This document shows, piece after piece, positions 55,359-64,000 of a stretch of 64,000 nt of DNA. Origin of the DNA: Micavibrio aeruginosavorus. Its GTDB lineage: Bacteria; Pseudomonadota; Alphaproteobacteria; Micavibrionales; Micavibrionaceae. A program made the position numbers and the translations under genes. The notes under the pieces were generated by a model. It was not told where the DNA came from. It worked only from the letters and a program-made list of their open reading frames with translations, and searched no databases. Within the stretch, counting starts at the first letter, position 1; each line of letters begins with the position of its first letter. The stretch is from contig CP066681.1 of NCBI GenBank assembly GCA_016432265.1, forward strand, positions 1,638,342 to 1,702,341. The letters run 5' to 3'.

Positions 55359-57035
55359 ATGCAGCACAATGCTTTAGCATCGGTTGATAATTATTCTTCC
55401 TCTGCCGCCTATGCATGGCAATCACATTACCCCGCAGGCATAAAATGGGATGCGGCTATACCCGCCGCCCCCGTTTACAAAATCCTTGATGACGCCGCTG
55501 CGGCCTATCCGGCGCGCCCCGCAATCAACTGCGAAGGGGAACATATGACCTACGCCGAACTGGGCAACCTCGTCAATCGCATAGCCTGCGGCTTGCAAAA
55601 TCTCGGGGTCACAAAGGGGATCAAGGTCGGCCTTTTCCTGCCCAACACGCCTTATACAGTTGCCTTCTACTACGGCATCCTTAAAGCGGGCGGCACCGTC
55701 GTCAATTACAACCCTCTTTACGTCGAACGTGAATTGATCCACCAGATTGAAGACAGTGAAACGGATTATCTGGTGACTACCGACAATCCCGCCCTGTTCA
55801 ATAAGGCCGATCATGTCCTGAATAACTCCCGCCTCAAAGGCCTGATCCTCTGTCCCGTACCGGGCGACAAGGCAGCTATCCCCGATAGCGGCTCCTATAT
55901 CCGTTACGAAAGCCTGAGCCGCAATGACGGTAAGGTTGCCCCCCTTGCAATCAATCCGCATGAAGATATCGCCGTCCTGCAATATACAGGTGGCACGACA
56001 GGTTCGCCCAAGGGCGCAATGCTGACCCACGCCAACCTTTATGCCAACATGTGGCAGATCATGTTGTGGCATAAGCCGCTGGCCGTACCCGGGCAGGAGC
56101 GGATTGTATGCGTCCTGCCGCTGTTCCATGTCTTTGCCATGACCGTTGTCATGAACATGTCCATACAGCTCGGCATGGAAATCATCATCGTTCCGAAATT
56201 CGTTCCGACTGAGATGATCAACCTTCTGAAACTAAAGCAACCAACATTCTTCCCCGCCGTTCCCGCCATATACAACGCGCTGACGGCGCACCCAGCCTCT
56301 GCCGATCTCGACCTCTCGCATGTCAAATTCTGCCTCTCGGGCGGCGCACCCCTGCCCGGTGGGGTCAAGAAGGCCTTCGAAGAGCGCACAGGCGCTAAAG
56401 TCGGTGAAGGGTACGGTCTGACGGAAGCATCGCCGGTCGTTACGTGCAACCCCATCGCGGGAAAAATCAAGGTTGGCTCTATCGGCATGCCCATTCCCGG
56501 AACCCTGGTCGAGATCATCAGCATTGAGGACGGAAAAACCACTGTGCCGGTGGGCGAGCATGGCGAAGTCTGCATCAGCGGGCCGCAAGTCATGAAGGGC
56601 TATTATAATAAGCCGGAGGACACAGCGTCGACGATCCGCAACGGTCGCCTTCATACTGGAGATGTCGGCTACATCGACTCTGAAGGCTACGTCCATCTGG
56701 TGGATCGCCTGAAAGACCTGATTATCGTGCGCGGCTATAACGTCTACCCGACACAGGTGGAAGAAGCCATTTCCATGCACCCTTCGGTGCAGGAATGCAT
56801 CGTCGCAGGCGTCCCCGACGAAGAGCGCGGCGAAACCGTCTGGGCATGGATAAAGCCAAAGGACGGACAACCCCTTACCGAGCAAGAGGTGCAGAACTTC
56901 CTGCAGGACAAAATATCGCCCATAGAAATTCCGCGTAAAGTTATCATTCGCGATACCCCGCTCCCCAAAACCGCCGTTGGCAAGCTTTCGCGCAAACTCC
57001 TGCTGGAAGAAGCCGGCCTTAGAACAACCTCATAA
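55359..57035 (+). CDS. fadD: Long-chain fatty acid-CoA ligase
   Basis: A 558-residue adenylate-forming enzyme. Motifs: YTGGTTGSPKGA (P-loop), GYGLTEASPVV (A5) and LHTGDVGYIDSEGYVHLVDRLKDLIIVRGYNVYP (A7-A8, interrupted here for length as TGDVGYID and DRLKDLI), and the catalytic lysine in KTAVGKLSRK. It activates fatty acids for degradation or phospholipid use. The GNAT and dipeptidase genes follow closely. Confidence 0.9.
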   Translation: MQHNALASVDNYSSSAAYAWQSHYPAGIKWDAAIPAAPVYKILDDAAAAYPARPAINCEGEHMTYAELGNLVNRIACGLQNLGVTKGIKVGLFLPNTPYTVAFYYGILKAGGTVVNYNPLYVERELIHQIEDSETDYLVTTDNPALFNKADHVLNNSRLKGLILCPVPGDKAAIPDSGSYIRYESLSRNDGKVAPLAINPHEDIAVLQYTGGTTGSPKGAMLTHANLYANMWQIMLWHKPLAVPGQERIVCVLPLFHVFAMTVVMNMSIQLGMEIIIVPKFVPTEMINLLKLKQPTFFPAVPAIYNALTAHPASADLDLSHVKFCLSGGAPLPGGVKKAFEERTGAKVGEGYGLTEASPVVTCNPIAGKIKVGSIGMPIPGTLVEIISIEDGKTTVPVGEHGEVCISGPQVMKGYYNKPEDTASTIRNGRLHTGDVGYIDSEGYVHLVDRLKDLIIVRGYNVYPTQVEEAISMHPSVQECIVAGVPDEERGETVWAWIKPKDGQPLTEQEVQNFLQDKISPIEIPRKVIIRDTPLPKTAVGKLSRKLLLEEAGLRTTS

Positions 57036-57063
57036 CCAGAAACTCAAGCAGTGGAGAGAAACA

Positions 57064-57720
57064 ATGACTATCAGCAATCAGTTTAACAATGGCGGGCAAT
57101 CCCACCTGATTACACTCGAAACACCCCGTTTAATGCTGCGCGAACATACGCCGCAGGATGTAGATCGCATTCATGAAATCAGCAGCGCCCCCGGCTTTGT
57201 CTATTTCTGTTTCGACGGCACCCGTCAGAAGGCGGAAGATTTCATCAGGGAAGCCATTCGCACCCAGACCCCCGATCCAAAAACGGGAATGCGTGAAAAT
57301 CATATGCTGGCCATTTACATCAAAGACACGGGGGAATTGATCGGCCATACATGCATGGAACACGTGCATTATATTCAAGGCGCGGACTATGAAGTAAATT
57401 TCTTTGTTGATCCAAAATACCAAAACAAGGGCTACGGCTTGGAAGCGATCCTGAATCTGACCGATTACGGATTCCAGAGATACAACTTGCCCATGATCTC
57501 CGTCACCGTGCATCCGAATAACGGGCCGTCACGTCACCTGATCGTAAAAGAAGGCTATCAGAAAGTGGCCGATATCACAATGAACACGGTAAAAGGGCCG
57601 GAACCGCGCGAGCTGTTTGTTCTGCAACAACATCAGTTCTATGCCATGCGTCAGCAGGACAAGCGCCCGATCCTGATGTCGCAAGTAGGAAAAATTCCTA
57701 CGCCGGTGAACCAGCCATGA
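57064..57720 (+). CDS. GNAT-family N-acetyltransferase (RimJ-like)
   Basis: A 218-residue acetyltransferase. LETPRLMLREHTPQDVDRI at the N-terminus is the RimJ/RimL-type start; FFVDPKYQNKGYGLEAI is the acetyl-CoA loop and VHPNNGPSRHLIVKEGY the late motif. ATG at 57064 is preceded by GGAGAG. The target is unknown. Its stop overlaps the start of the dipeptidase gene by 4 bp (ATGA), so they are coupled. Confidence 0.85.
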   Translation: MTISNQFNNGGQSHLITLETPRLMLREHTPQDVDRIHEISSAPGFVYFCFDGTRQKAEDFIREAIRTQTPDPKTGMRENHMLAIYIKDTGELIGHTCMEHVHYIQGADYEVNFFVDPKYQNKGYGLEAILNLTDYGFQRYNLPMISVTVHPNNGPSRHLIVKEGYQKVADITMNTVKGPEPRELFVLQQHQFYAMRQQDKRPILMSQVGKIPTPVNQP

Positions 57721-58364
57721 GCCAGACATCCGCCTTGCGCGTCGAGTTGATTGATTTCGATAGCGTCAAATTGGTCGAAGGCCGCTACCCCCTTGAGATT
57801 GTAGAAATCAGGGAATCGGACGGATTCTTCCTTAACCGCCAATTCACATCGGATTTCCGCATTCGCAAGACAATTTATGAAATGATGCAGGCGGCTCAAA
57901 AAAAGCTGCCGGACAATTACTATTTCATGGTCTACGAAGCTTACCGCCCTCTGGCGCGTCAGATCGCCCTGTGGAATATGGCAACAGACTATATTAATAA
58001 GGAATATCCTGACGCCACGCCCCAGCAAAAGCGTGATATGGCGGAAACCTTTGTCGCCGATCCCTATAACGGTATCGGCAGCGGCCATCAGGCCTGCTGC
58101 GCGATCGATATTTCATTATGCGATAAATCAGGCAAAGAATATGACATGGGTACGGCGTGTCAGGAAATCAGCCCTCTGTCAAACACATACGCTGAAGGGC
58201 TCGGCTCTGAAGCCATCAAGAACCGCAAGATTCTTATCGAAGCTCTGGAAGGAGAAGGTTTTATCAACTACTCATCGGAATGGTGGCACTTCAGCTATGG
58301 CGACCACCAGTGGGCCTACCTCAAAGGAGTCGGTGAAGCGTTTTTCGGCCCTATAGATATATAA
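57717..58364 (+). CDS. ddpX: D-alanyl-D-alanine dipeptidase (VanX/DdpX family)
   Basis: A 215-residue zinc peptidase of family M15D that cleaves D-Ala-D-Ala. The zinc ligands H124 and D131 (GSGHQACCAIDIS) and H191 (EWWHFSYGD), the base E188, and the substrate Arg in YRP (76-78) are all present. There is no signal peptide. No van genes are near, so a role in peptidoglycan recycling or use of foreign cell wall material is more likely than glycopeptide resistance. Confidence 0.9.
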   Translation: MSQTSALRVELIDFDSVKLVEGRYPLEIVEIRESDGFFLNRQFTSDFRIRKTIYEMMQAAQKKLPDNYYFMVYEAYRPLARQIALWNMATDYINKEYPDATPQQKRDMAETFVADPYNGIGSGHQACCAIDISLCDKSGKEYDMGTACQEISPLSNTYAEGLGSEAIKNRKILIEALEGEGFINYSSEWWHFSYGDHQWAYLKGVGEAFFGPIDI

Positions 58365-58368
58365 AGAA

Positions 58369-59298
58369 CTAACGCAGCGTAGGTATTTTTATAGAACCGT
58401 GGTACGTAACCTGCCCGGTTAATTTAATCACCGCTTTCTCAACATCAATGGCGACGTTCTGAACCCCGCCTATACGCCCCTCCCCGCCTCCCGGCGGGTA
58501 AGGGAATATGTTGACAAATCTATTCTTGTCCCTGCCAAAATCATCCTTACTGTGTAATTTCCAATAAGGAACAACAGAGCACATGGATGAACCGCAAGCT
58601 ACATCTTCATTCACGCCGATAGCCGGCAAAAAAACACGCGTCATAATATCCGCACTACCCTCGCGCACCCTTGATGTCAGCATAACCCCCTCATGGGCAA
58701 ACTCGTGCAATTTCGCCAACTGAACCAAGCGATTGAAGTTCGGCCTTATAGACTCCAGAATCTCTGGGTTCTTGATTTCAAGGACATAATTGTCTATGCG
58801 CGACGCATAATAGGCCTTTCCCTCGCTGTCTTCCCGGCGGATACCAAGCGCCTTGATCAATTTTTTATAAAAGCCATCGGGGGCGGCTGTTAAATTCATA
58901 ATGGCGGGCATGGTCAGTGTAATATCTTCGCCTTCGATAGAAGCCTGAAATTGGTTAGCCTCATTAATCCCGTATCTTTTATTTAGCAGAAAAATAATAT
59001 CACGCCCTTCACGATATTCAGGGTGCTTCCGCGCCAGGCTTTCTGCGGCGGCAATTGTTGCGTGCCCGCAGACATGATTTTCATTCCCGTCGGGTGAAAA
59101 GTGGCGAATCTGATATGTATGCGGATCAGACGCTGGCACAACAAACGATGTCATATTTGTACCAAGCAAAGTGGCCGCCCTCTTCATTTCAGATTCTGAA
59201 GGGAATCGTGAGCATATGGCAATCGTGGCAGGGTTCCCCTGCACATCCGCGCCTCGGCGGGTGAACGCATTCAGCCATTCAAAACGCAGCATACCCAT
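58369..59298 (-). CDS. PhzF-like protein lacking the catalytic Glu
   Basis: A 309-residue protein of the PhzF/diaminopimelate-epimerase fold. GNPATIAI, VCGHATIAAAE and DVACGSSMCSVVPYW are family marks. Where PhzF has the catalytic glutamate in an NxSET segment, this protein has TNMTSFVV, with Met in place of Glu by my alignment. It may have another activity. The ATG at 59298 overlaps the stop of the KAS III gene by one base (TGATG). The longer frame to 59352 lies inside that gene. Confidence 0.8.
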   Translation of the reverse strand: MGMLRFEWLNAFTRRGADVQGNPATIAICSRFPSESEMKRAATLLGTNMTSFVVPASDPHTYQIRHFSPDGNENHVCGHATIAAAESLARKHPEYREGRDIIFLLNKRYGINEANQFQASIEGEDITLTMPAIMNLTAAPDGFYKKLIKALGIRREDSEGKAYYASRIDNYVLEIKNPEILESIRPNFNRLVQLAKLHEFAHEGVMLTSRVREGSADIMTRVFLPAIGVNEDVACGSSMCSVVPYWKLHSKDDFGRDKNRFVNIFPYPPGGGEGRIGGVQNVAIDVEKAVIKLTGQVTYHGSIKIPTLR

Positions 59299-60419
59299 CA
59301 CAATTTTCTCAAAACGACAGATCCGGCCGAATAGCCCGCACCGAAAGAGCATATAATTCCAAGATCTCCGGCTTTCATGTCCTGATGGTATTTGTGGAAA
59401 GCGATGATCGACCCCGCCGAACTGGTGTTGGCATATTCATCCAGAATAACCGGAGATTCCCCTTCCTCAGGGGTGCGGCCCAGAACCTTCCTTCCGATCA
59501 TTTCATTCATATGAATATTGGCCTGATGCAACCACAGGCGCCTGAGGCTATCTCCCGGTATATTCAGGGCCCGCAGATGTTCCAGGATCATATCCGACAC
59601 CATCGGCACGACTTCCTTAAAAACCTTCAACCCTTCCTGCATGAACAATTTATCGGGCTTCCCGATGCCCTCAGGGGCCGCATTATTCAAGAATCCAAAA
59701 TTATTGCGAATATTATTTGAAAACTTGGTTTGCAACTTCGTGCCCACAATCTCAAAAGCATCACCTGATACGCATGTCTCTTTTTTCTCAAGAATGATCG
59801 CTGTTGCGACATCTCCGAAAATAAAATGAGAGTTACGATTCCGGAAGTTCAAGTGGCCTGAGCATATTTCCGGATTTACGATCAGGATCGCGCGGGCATG
59901 ACCGGCGGCAATCATATCTGCCGCCACCTGTATGCCGAACGTCGCCGACGAACAGGCCACGTTCATATCGAATCCGAATCCTTCTATTCCCAGAGCATTC
60001 TGCACTTCAATAGCCACCGCCGGGTAAGGGCGTTGTGAATTCGAGCACGCCACAATCACGGCATCAATATCAGACGCCGCCTTGCAGGCATGAGTCATCG
60101 CTTCCCGCGCAGCCACCACCGCCATTTCCGCAAGAATCGATATCTCATCGTTAGCGCGCTCAGGAATGCGCGGGGCCATGATTTCAGGATTGAGAATCCC
60201 TTCTTTTTCCACCACGTAACGAGCCTGAATGCCCGACGCCTTCACGATAAACTCAACACTGGAGGGAAGAAGCGCCTCAACATCGCCATTCGCAATCGCC
60301 GCCGCATGCTCGGCGTTATAACGCTCAACATAATTATTGAACGAGACTACAAGCTCTTCATTGCTAATCGAATGGGGGGGTGTATACAGCCCGGTGCCGC
60401 TGACCACAATCCCTGCCAT
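59298..60419 (-). CDS. 3-oxoacyl-ACP synthase III family protein
   Basis: A 373-residue thiolase-fold enzyme, longer than FabH (about 320), with the C-H-N triad C156 (NVACSSATFG), H298 (LHQANIHMNE) and N331 (YANTSSAGSI). The N-terminal insertion (about 28-60) matches longer KAS III homologues found in some proteobacteria rather than the housekeeping FabH. It is encoded upstream of the PhzF-like gene. Substrate unknown. Confidence 0.85.
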   Translation of the reverse strand: MAGIVVSGTGLYTPPHSISNEELVVSFNNYVERYNAEHAAAIANGDVEALLPSSVEFIVKASGIQARYVVEKEGILNPEIMAPRIPERANDEISILAEMAVVAAREAMTHACKAASDIDAVIVACSNSQRPYPAVAIEVQNALGIEGFGFDMNVACSSATFGIQVAADMIAAGHARAILIVNPEICSGHLNFRNRNSHFIFGDVATAIILEKKETCVSGDAFEIVGTKLQTKFSNNIRNNFGFLNNAAPEGIGKPDKLFMQEGLKVFKEVVPMVSDMILEHLRALNIPGDSLRRLWLHQANIHMNEMIGRKVLGRTPEEGESPVILDEYANTSSAGSIIAFHKYHQDMKAGDLGIICSFGAGYSAGSVVLRKL

Positions 60420-60571
60420 GGTTCCCTCCCTGAGAACATTCCTGACGGTGATAAAAAATTTTGTCGCAGTCTAACGCCTTTGCCCGTCAATTTCTATAAA
60501 TTTGCGCGACAGCGAATGGCAAATTTTTTTATTTTAAAACAAATTGTTGCGCGCTTGTGCGTCGCACAAAA

Positions 60572-62071
60572 TTATTGCGAAGGGCCTGCAAAGCGAAGCC
60601 CCGCAGGATGCGCATCACGTCCCAAAGCTCTATCCAGTTCACCATAGGAAAGCATCAAGGAAAGAACATAAAGCTGTCTCTCACGCTCCTTGTTTATAGC
60701 GCCCGCAGCGTGCACGTCACGACGCCAATCATCGATGAGTCCAACAACGCCCTGCTCCGGGGCTTGTCCACGCAAACGCGCCGCATTAACTCGCTCTCTC
60801 ACAGCCACCTCAATAGCGCCCTTCTCATCCGTGGCAAGATGCTTTAACGTATCTCTGGCGTCCCAATGGCTAGCGGATTTCTCCCCTCGCACATGATCGA
60901 CAGGTTGGCCTTGGTCAATCAGCAATCGCTCTTTGGCAATCCTGACTCTTTCCTGAATTCCGGCCAGAAAAGCCAATCTTCGCCGGGATTCCTGATTGCC
61001 TGCCTCCGCTTCGGCCTTCAGCAAACCAGAATAAGAAGAGCCTCGCGCATAGAAGTCTGTCAGCAGTTTTAATTCATCCCTATCCAAAGCCGCTGCGCGA
61101 GTTACCTCCCCGGCAATCCGCGCAATATCTTCCATGCTGTACGCCGATACCCTAGCAATCCCCGCCTCCTGAATATGTTTATGCATAAGATCCTGCGCGC
61201 GGCCTATATAGTACACAGCCCCTTCATAATAATTTTCGTCGCTGGGGCGGCTGCCAAACGTGCTGCGCGGCCCGTTCCAATAGGAACTGAGCGTTCGAAT
61301 GTCAGCCATGTCACGTGCCATTTCTGAATAGCCCATCCCTGCCATTGTCAGGGTAGAAGCAACGTCAGCGAAAACCTCGCTCATATGCATACGCATCGCG
61401 TTATCAATTGCCTTGTCGCCAGGCACGATATACTGCTCGCGATAAAATTCTTTGTCCAGGCAATGCCATACCTCATGCCATGTCGCCCGCAACATCAGCG
61501 CATAAGGGCCGGGATCGTGAGTTACCTTCATTACGGTAGGCCCTGATTTTGCCAGCCAATCTTCCATCAATTTCTTAGAAGAAACATCAGCAACGGGAGG
61601 TATTACAATGCACATGAACGATTGCGCAATTCCAGCGTCAAGCGGATTGGCGCTGTTGGCATAATGATCGGGAGATACGCGGATGGCGGCAGGGTTGCGC
61701 CCTTCCGGCCCTTTCAACCCACCCAAAGCCTCCAGAATTTCCGACTTTATATTCCAGCGTAGGTGGATATTCCGGTCAAGCAAGACTTCCTGAAAACGGT
61801 TGCGAAACGTCGGGTCGTTCCTAGTCGGTCTCAGATTGATAGAGTCATCATCCATGATGACCACAGGAAAGCGCAGATTTAATGCATTCACACGACCTTC
61901 TATCCGCCTCATCATGCGACTGACTTCTGTGCCGTCCTCCTGGCTATAACTCTGGGAGATTGACGCCCCGGTCACAGGCACAGTCATAGCAACACCTAAA
62001 ATCGCCGCCTTGTATATAGACGACAACCTCCCGGCAAAGCCAGGCACGGCCTTCACACGCTGCATGCCCAT
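60572..62071 (-). CDS. Secreted putative gluzincin-type metalloprotease
   Basis: A 499-residue protein from the ATG at 62071, which has GGGAG upstream. An N-terminal hydrophobic segment (about 20-38) suggests export. HEVWH at 199-203 is an HExxH zinc motif, and SEVFAD at 231-236 supplies ExxxD, together the signature of gluzincins such as thermolysin relatives. The C-terminal half is helical and rich in Arg. No family recognised. A secreted lytic enzyme is a plausible reading. Confidence 0.7.
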   Translation of the reverse strand: MGMQRVKAVPGFAGRLSSIYKAAILGVAMTVPVTGASISQSYSQEDGTEVSRMMRRIEGRVNALNLRFPVVIMDDDSINLRPTRNDPTFRNRFQEVLLDRNIHLRWNIKSEILEALGGLKGPEGRNPAAIRVSPDHYANSANPLDAGIAQSFMCIVIPPVADVSSKKLMEDWLAKSGPTVMKVTHDPGPYALMLRATWHEVWHCLDKEFYREQYIVPGDKAIDNAMRMHMSEVFADVASTLTMAGMGYSEMARDMADIRTLSSYWNGPRSTFGSRPSDENYYEGAVYYIGRAQDLMHKHIQEAGIARVSAYSMEDIARIAGEVTRAAALDRDELKLLTDFYARGSSYSGLLKAEAEAGNQESRRRLAFLAGIQERVRIAKERLLIDQGQPVDHVRGEKSASHWDARDTLKHLATDEKGAIEVAVRERVNAARLRGQAPEQGVVGLIDDWRRDVHAAGAINKERERQLYVLSLMLSYGELDRALGRDAHPAGLRFAGPSQ

Positions 62072-62115
62072 GAAATATCTCCCTGAAAGAATTATTGTTG
62101 TTATGAACAATACTC

Positions 62116-62148
62116 TTAAAGAAAAAATGGCCCGCTGTCACGGGCCAT
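62116..62148 (-). terminator. Intrinsic terminator of the SUF operon
   Basis: ATGGCCCG and CGGGCCAT form an 8-bp stem (62127-62148), continued in the minus direction by a T-rich tail. It lies 30 bp after the SufA-like stop. Confidence 0.88.
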
Positions 62149-62177
62149 CCTCAAGAGTGCGGTGCAACGCACAATTA

Positions 62178-62546
62178 TTAAGGTTGACTCTTGAAGGTCA
62201 CCGATGCCCCACACCCGCACCGCCCGGATTCATTCGGGTTGATAAACCTGAAACATTCACTGCCGATGTTTTTTCCGTTTTCATCCGGCCCAAAGTCAAT
62301 CGTCATGCCAAACATGTTGAGGCTGTCGATCAACGGAACAAAAATCGAGAAATCGTCTGAAACCTTGATTTGCTCATGTCCCTCCGGCACAGATTGCACG
62401 AAGGCGCCCCATTTATATTCGTTGCCGCCACAACCCTTGCCTTTGGCGATCGACAGCATGACGCCGACAGATCCCTGGTTTTGCACAGCCTGCCCCAATA
62501 TGCGACTGCGGGCCCTCTCGCTAACCGTGGCTGGTATAACTCCCAT
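62178..62546 (-). CDS. sufA: Iron-sulfur assembly A-type carrier (SufA/HesB-like)
   Basis: A 122-residue A-type carrier. The three cluster cysteines are C39 (GKGCGGNEY) and the C-G-C motif in GRCGCGASVTF at the C-terminus. FVPLIDSLNMFGMTIDFG is the family core. It carries Fe-S clusters from the SUF scaffold to apoproteins. Last gene of the SUF operon; the DUF59 gene lies upstream with a 30-bp gap. Confidence 0.92.
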   Translation of the reverse strand: MGVIPATVSERARSRILGQAVQNQGSVGVMLSIAKGKGCGGNEYKWGAFVQSVPEGHEQIKVSDDFSIFVPLIDSLNMFGMTIDFGPDENGKNIGSECFRFINPNESGRCGCGASVTFKSQP

Positions 62547-62576
62547 AATATCCTCCTTATCTTTAATCTTAGCTCT

Positions 62577-62993
62577 TCATGTAAACATATTCAGTTGCAG
62601 CTTTGCCGTTTCCGACATCATGGACGGTTCCCATGCCGGCTCCCAGATGATTTCAACATCAACATGCTCCACGCCTTCCAGGGGGAACAGTGCGTTCTGG
62701 ATCATCCCCGGCATTTCCTGCGCCACCGGGCAATGTGGCGAAGTCAGCGTCATTTTAACATCAATATTCGCCTTTCCATCCTTGCCCTCAAGTATTACCA
62801 CTTTATAGATCAGCCCCAGCTCATAGACGTTGACGGGAATTTCCGGATCGTAAACCTCCCGCAAGGCATGGCTGATCACCGGCCACAAGACATGATCGCG
62901 CGGCACTTCGGCATTCGGCGGCTCGGCCATTTCGTCATAGTCGTCGCCAAGGGCGTTTTTAACCATCTCTTCGTCAGCTATGGCTTTCATCAT
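62577..62993 (-). CDS. sufT: DUF59/MIP18 SUF-associated protein (SufT-like)
   Basis: A 138-residue protein of the MIP18 (DUF59) family that takes part in Fe-S maturation. REVYDPEIPVNVYELGLIY and the MTLTSPHCPVAQEMPG loop with the conserved Cys are visible. The N-terminus is acidic. It is encoded between the SufS-side genes and SufA as in many alphaproteobacterial SUF operons. Confidence 0.9.
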   Translation of the reverse strand: MMKAIADEEMVKNALGDDYDEMAEPPNAEVPRDHVLWPVISHALREVYDPEIPVNVYELGLIYKVVILEGKDGKANIDVKMTLTSPHCPVAQEMPGMIQNALFPLEGVEHVDVEIIWEPAWEPSMMSETAKLQLNMFT

Positions 62994-63002
62994 TTCATTA
63001 CT

Positions 63003-63467
63003 TCACTTGCTGCATCTATTCAGGATGTCATCAACCATCGGCAAAGCCTGTTCTTGCATCGGCGCAGGCTCGCCGGATAAATTCAGCACAGGCAAAGACA
63101 TCAGGCTTGTGTATTCCTTGTAAAAACATTCGCAATCCAGAGTTTTTTTCTGCGTCTCCTGGACAAAAGGCCCCATATTTCCGCAATGCTTGACCATGGC
63201 GATTTTTGAGAATTTATCAAGGCAGGACAGGCCATATTCTTTACGTTCCTCAATCGTTCCGTTTAAATCGATGCTTCCTATGCACGAGCATAAACCTTTT
63301 ACGTCCCCATAGACCCGCTTCATAATCGGCCCTCTGGTTCGCTCGATACAGATATTCTCCATAATGAACTGCCCTGAGCTGCCGGATCTCAACCCTATCA
63401 ACCCGGCAAGGGCTGCGCTGAGCAATACAAAAACCGCAATAATTAAAAAATTCCTCATGGATATCAT
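63003..63467 (-). CDS. Unknown membrane-anchored Cys-rich protein in SUF operon
   Basis: A 154-residue protein with one N-terminal membrane helix (about 6-26) and a mature part with eight cysteines (in ENICIERT, GLCSCIG, LSCLDKF, KHCGNMG, LDCECF and NRCSK). Its ATG overlaps the sufS stop by 4 bp. The topology suggests that the cysteines lie outside the cytoplasm. No family recognised. SufE/SufU-type proteins that normally sit near sufS are not membrane proteins, so it is not one of these. Confidence 0.7.
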   Translation of the reverse strand: MISMRNFLIIAVFVLLSAALAGLIGLRSGSSGQFIMENICIERTRGPIMKRVYGDVKGLCSCIGSIDLNGTIEERKEYGLSCLDKFSKIAMVKHCGNMGPFVQETQKKTLDCECFYKEYTSLMSLPVLNLSGEPAPMQEQALPMVDDILNRCSK

Positions 63468-64000
63468 CCCAGCAAAGAGCGAGCCTTGTGCAACCCATCG
63501 ACCAGAGCGTCAATATCGTTCTCGTCCGAATACAATCCCAGCGATGCCCGCACGGTGGCTTCAACGCCAAATCGCTGCATCAGCGGCTGGCAGCAATGAT
63601 GGCCCGTGCGCACCGCAACGCCACATTGATCAAGGATCATGCCGATGTCGCTCGGGTGCCCCCAGTCGGCACGGAAGCTGATAATTCCGGCTTTATCCGG
63701 CCCGGTGCCGTAATAGGTCAGGCCCGGTATGGCCGCCAGTTCCTTCATCGCATATTCAAACAATGATTTTTCGTGCGCAGCAATAACATCCATGCCGATG
63801 CCCTGCACGTAATCAATCGCAGCGCCAAGACCGATCACTTCGACAATTGCTGGCGTACCAGCCTCAAACTTTGCAGGAGCTTCCTTGAAGGTGGTTTTGG
63901 CGAAAGTGACCTGCTCGATCATATCGCCGCCGCCCTGATAAGGCGGCATCTGCTCCAGAATTTCAGCCTTAGCCCACAATACGCCGACGCCTGTGGGGCC
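63464..64000 (-). CDS. sufS: Cysteine desulfurase SufS, C-terminal part
   Basis: The last 178 residues of a group II cysteine desulfurase; the N-terminal part lies beyond the right edge. GPTGVGVLWAKAE opens the visible part and leads to MPPYQGGGDMI; the catalytic cysteine is in RTGHHCCQPLM, and VRASLGLYSDENDID is the end motif. It removes sulfur from cysteine for Fe-S assembly. The membrane protein gene overlaps its stop. Confidence 0.95.
   Translation of the reverse strand, partial: GPTGVGVLWAKAEILEQMPPYQGGGDMIEQVTFAKTTFKEAPAKFEAGTPAIVEVIGLGAAIDYVQGIGMDVIAAHEKSLFEYAMKELAAIPGLTYYGTGPDKAGIISFRADWGHPSDIGMILDQCGVAVRTGHHCCQPLMQRFGVEATVRASLGLYSDENDIDALVDGLHKARSLLG

Noticed and set aside
55422..56129. 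235-codon minus-strand frame opposite the acyl-CoA ligase
   Set aside because: Antisense shadow of a well-supported gene.

Overview
The window looks like chromosomal DNA of a free-living alphaproteobacterium, probably close to the Micavibrio-like lineages. The reasons are gene content and order: miaB-phoH-ybeY-corC-lnt-XRE regulator-metK-trmB followed by rimP-nusA-infB-rbfA-truB-rpsO and pnp, a fabA-fabB-fabI operon, an NDUFS4-type complex I subunit gene next to a tRNA-Pro gene, and a SUF iron-sulfur operon. The lineage is an inference from recognised families; no search was run.

Layout. Positions 1-3425 hold a cut-off unknown gene, a single-domain response regulator, a protein with a degenerate EAL-like domain, and an AT-rich stretch with a frameshifted secreted-protein remnant and a short promoter-terminator unit that may be a small RNA. 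Positions 3426-13855 are mostly minus strand: tRNA-Arg, NDUFS4-like subunit, tRNA-Pro, DUF192, CBS protein, hydrolase, MsbA-type exporter, a divergent patatin, a HAD hydrolase and a 1275-residue membrane-anchored coiled-coil protein. Positions 14146-18749 carry a Na+/alanine symporter, cysE-cysK and a 2-hydroxyacid dehydrogenase. Positions 18833-27723 are the miaB to trmB housekeeping run.

The most unusual block is 27780-33010. Three consecutive, translationally overlapping genes for large type IV prepilin-like proteins sit between trmB and rimP. They share a YPCPA motif at identical residue positions and an SHG motif. The third has a C-terminal array of CxC-bounded cysteine/tryptophan repeats. 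A 14-bp inverted repeat encloses the leader, and a 15-bp-stem terminator ends the unit.

Positions 33119-45725 are the transcription/translation cluster rimP-nusA-infB-rbfA-truB-rpsO ... pnp. No ylxR gene lies between nusA and infB, and about 4 kb of envelope and unknown genes plus gpmA separate rpsO from pnp. Then follow a GDPD phosphodiesterase, mscL, a PAP2-like membrane enzyme and the minus-strand fabA-fabB-(EamA)-fabI operon. Positions 51460-62071 hold unknown proteins including two HExxH putative metalloproteases, an SH3 protein, dusA, an acyl-CoA ligase, a GNAT/VanX-type dipeptidase pair and a KAS III/PhzF-like pair. The right edge is the end of a SUF operon (sufS cut by the window, a cysteine-containing membrane protein, a DUF59 protein and a SufA-like protein) closed by a strong terminator.
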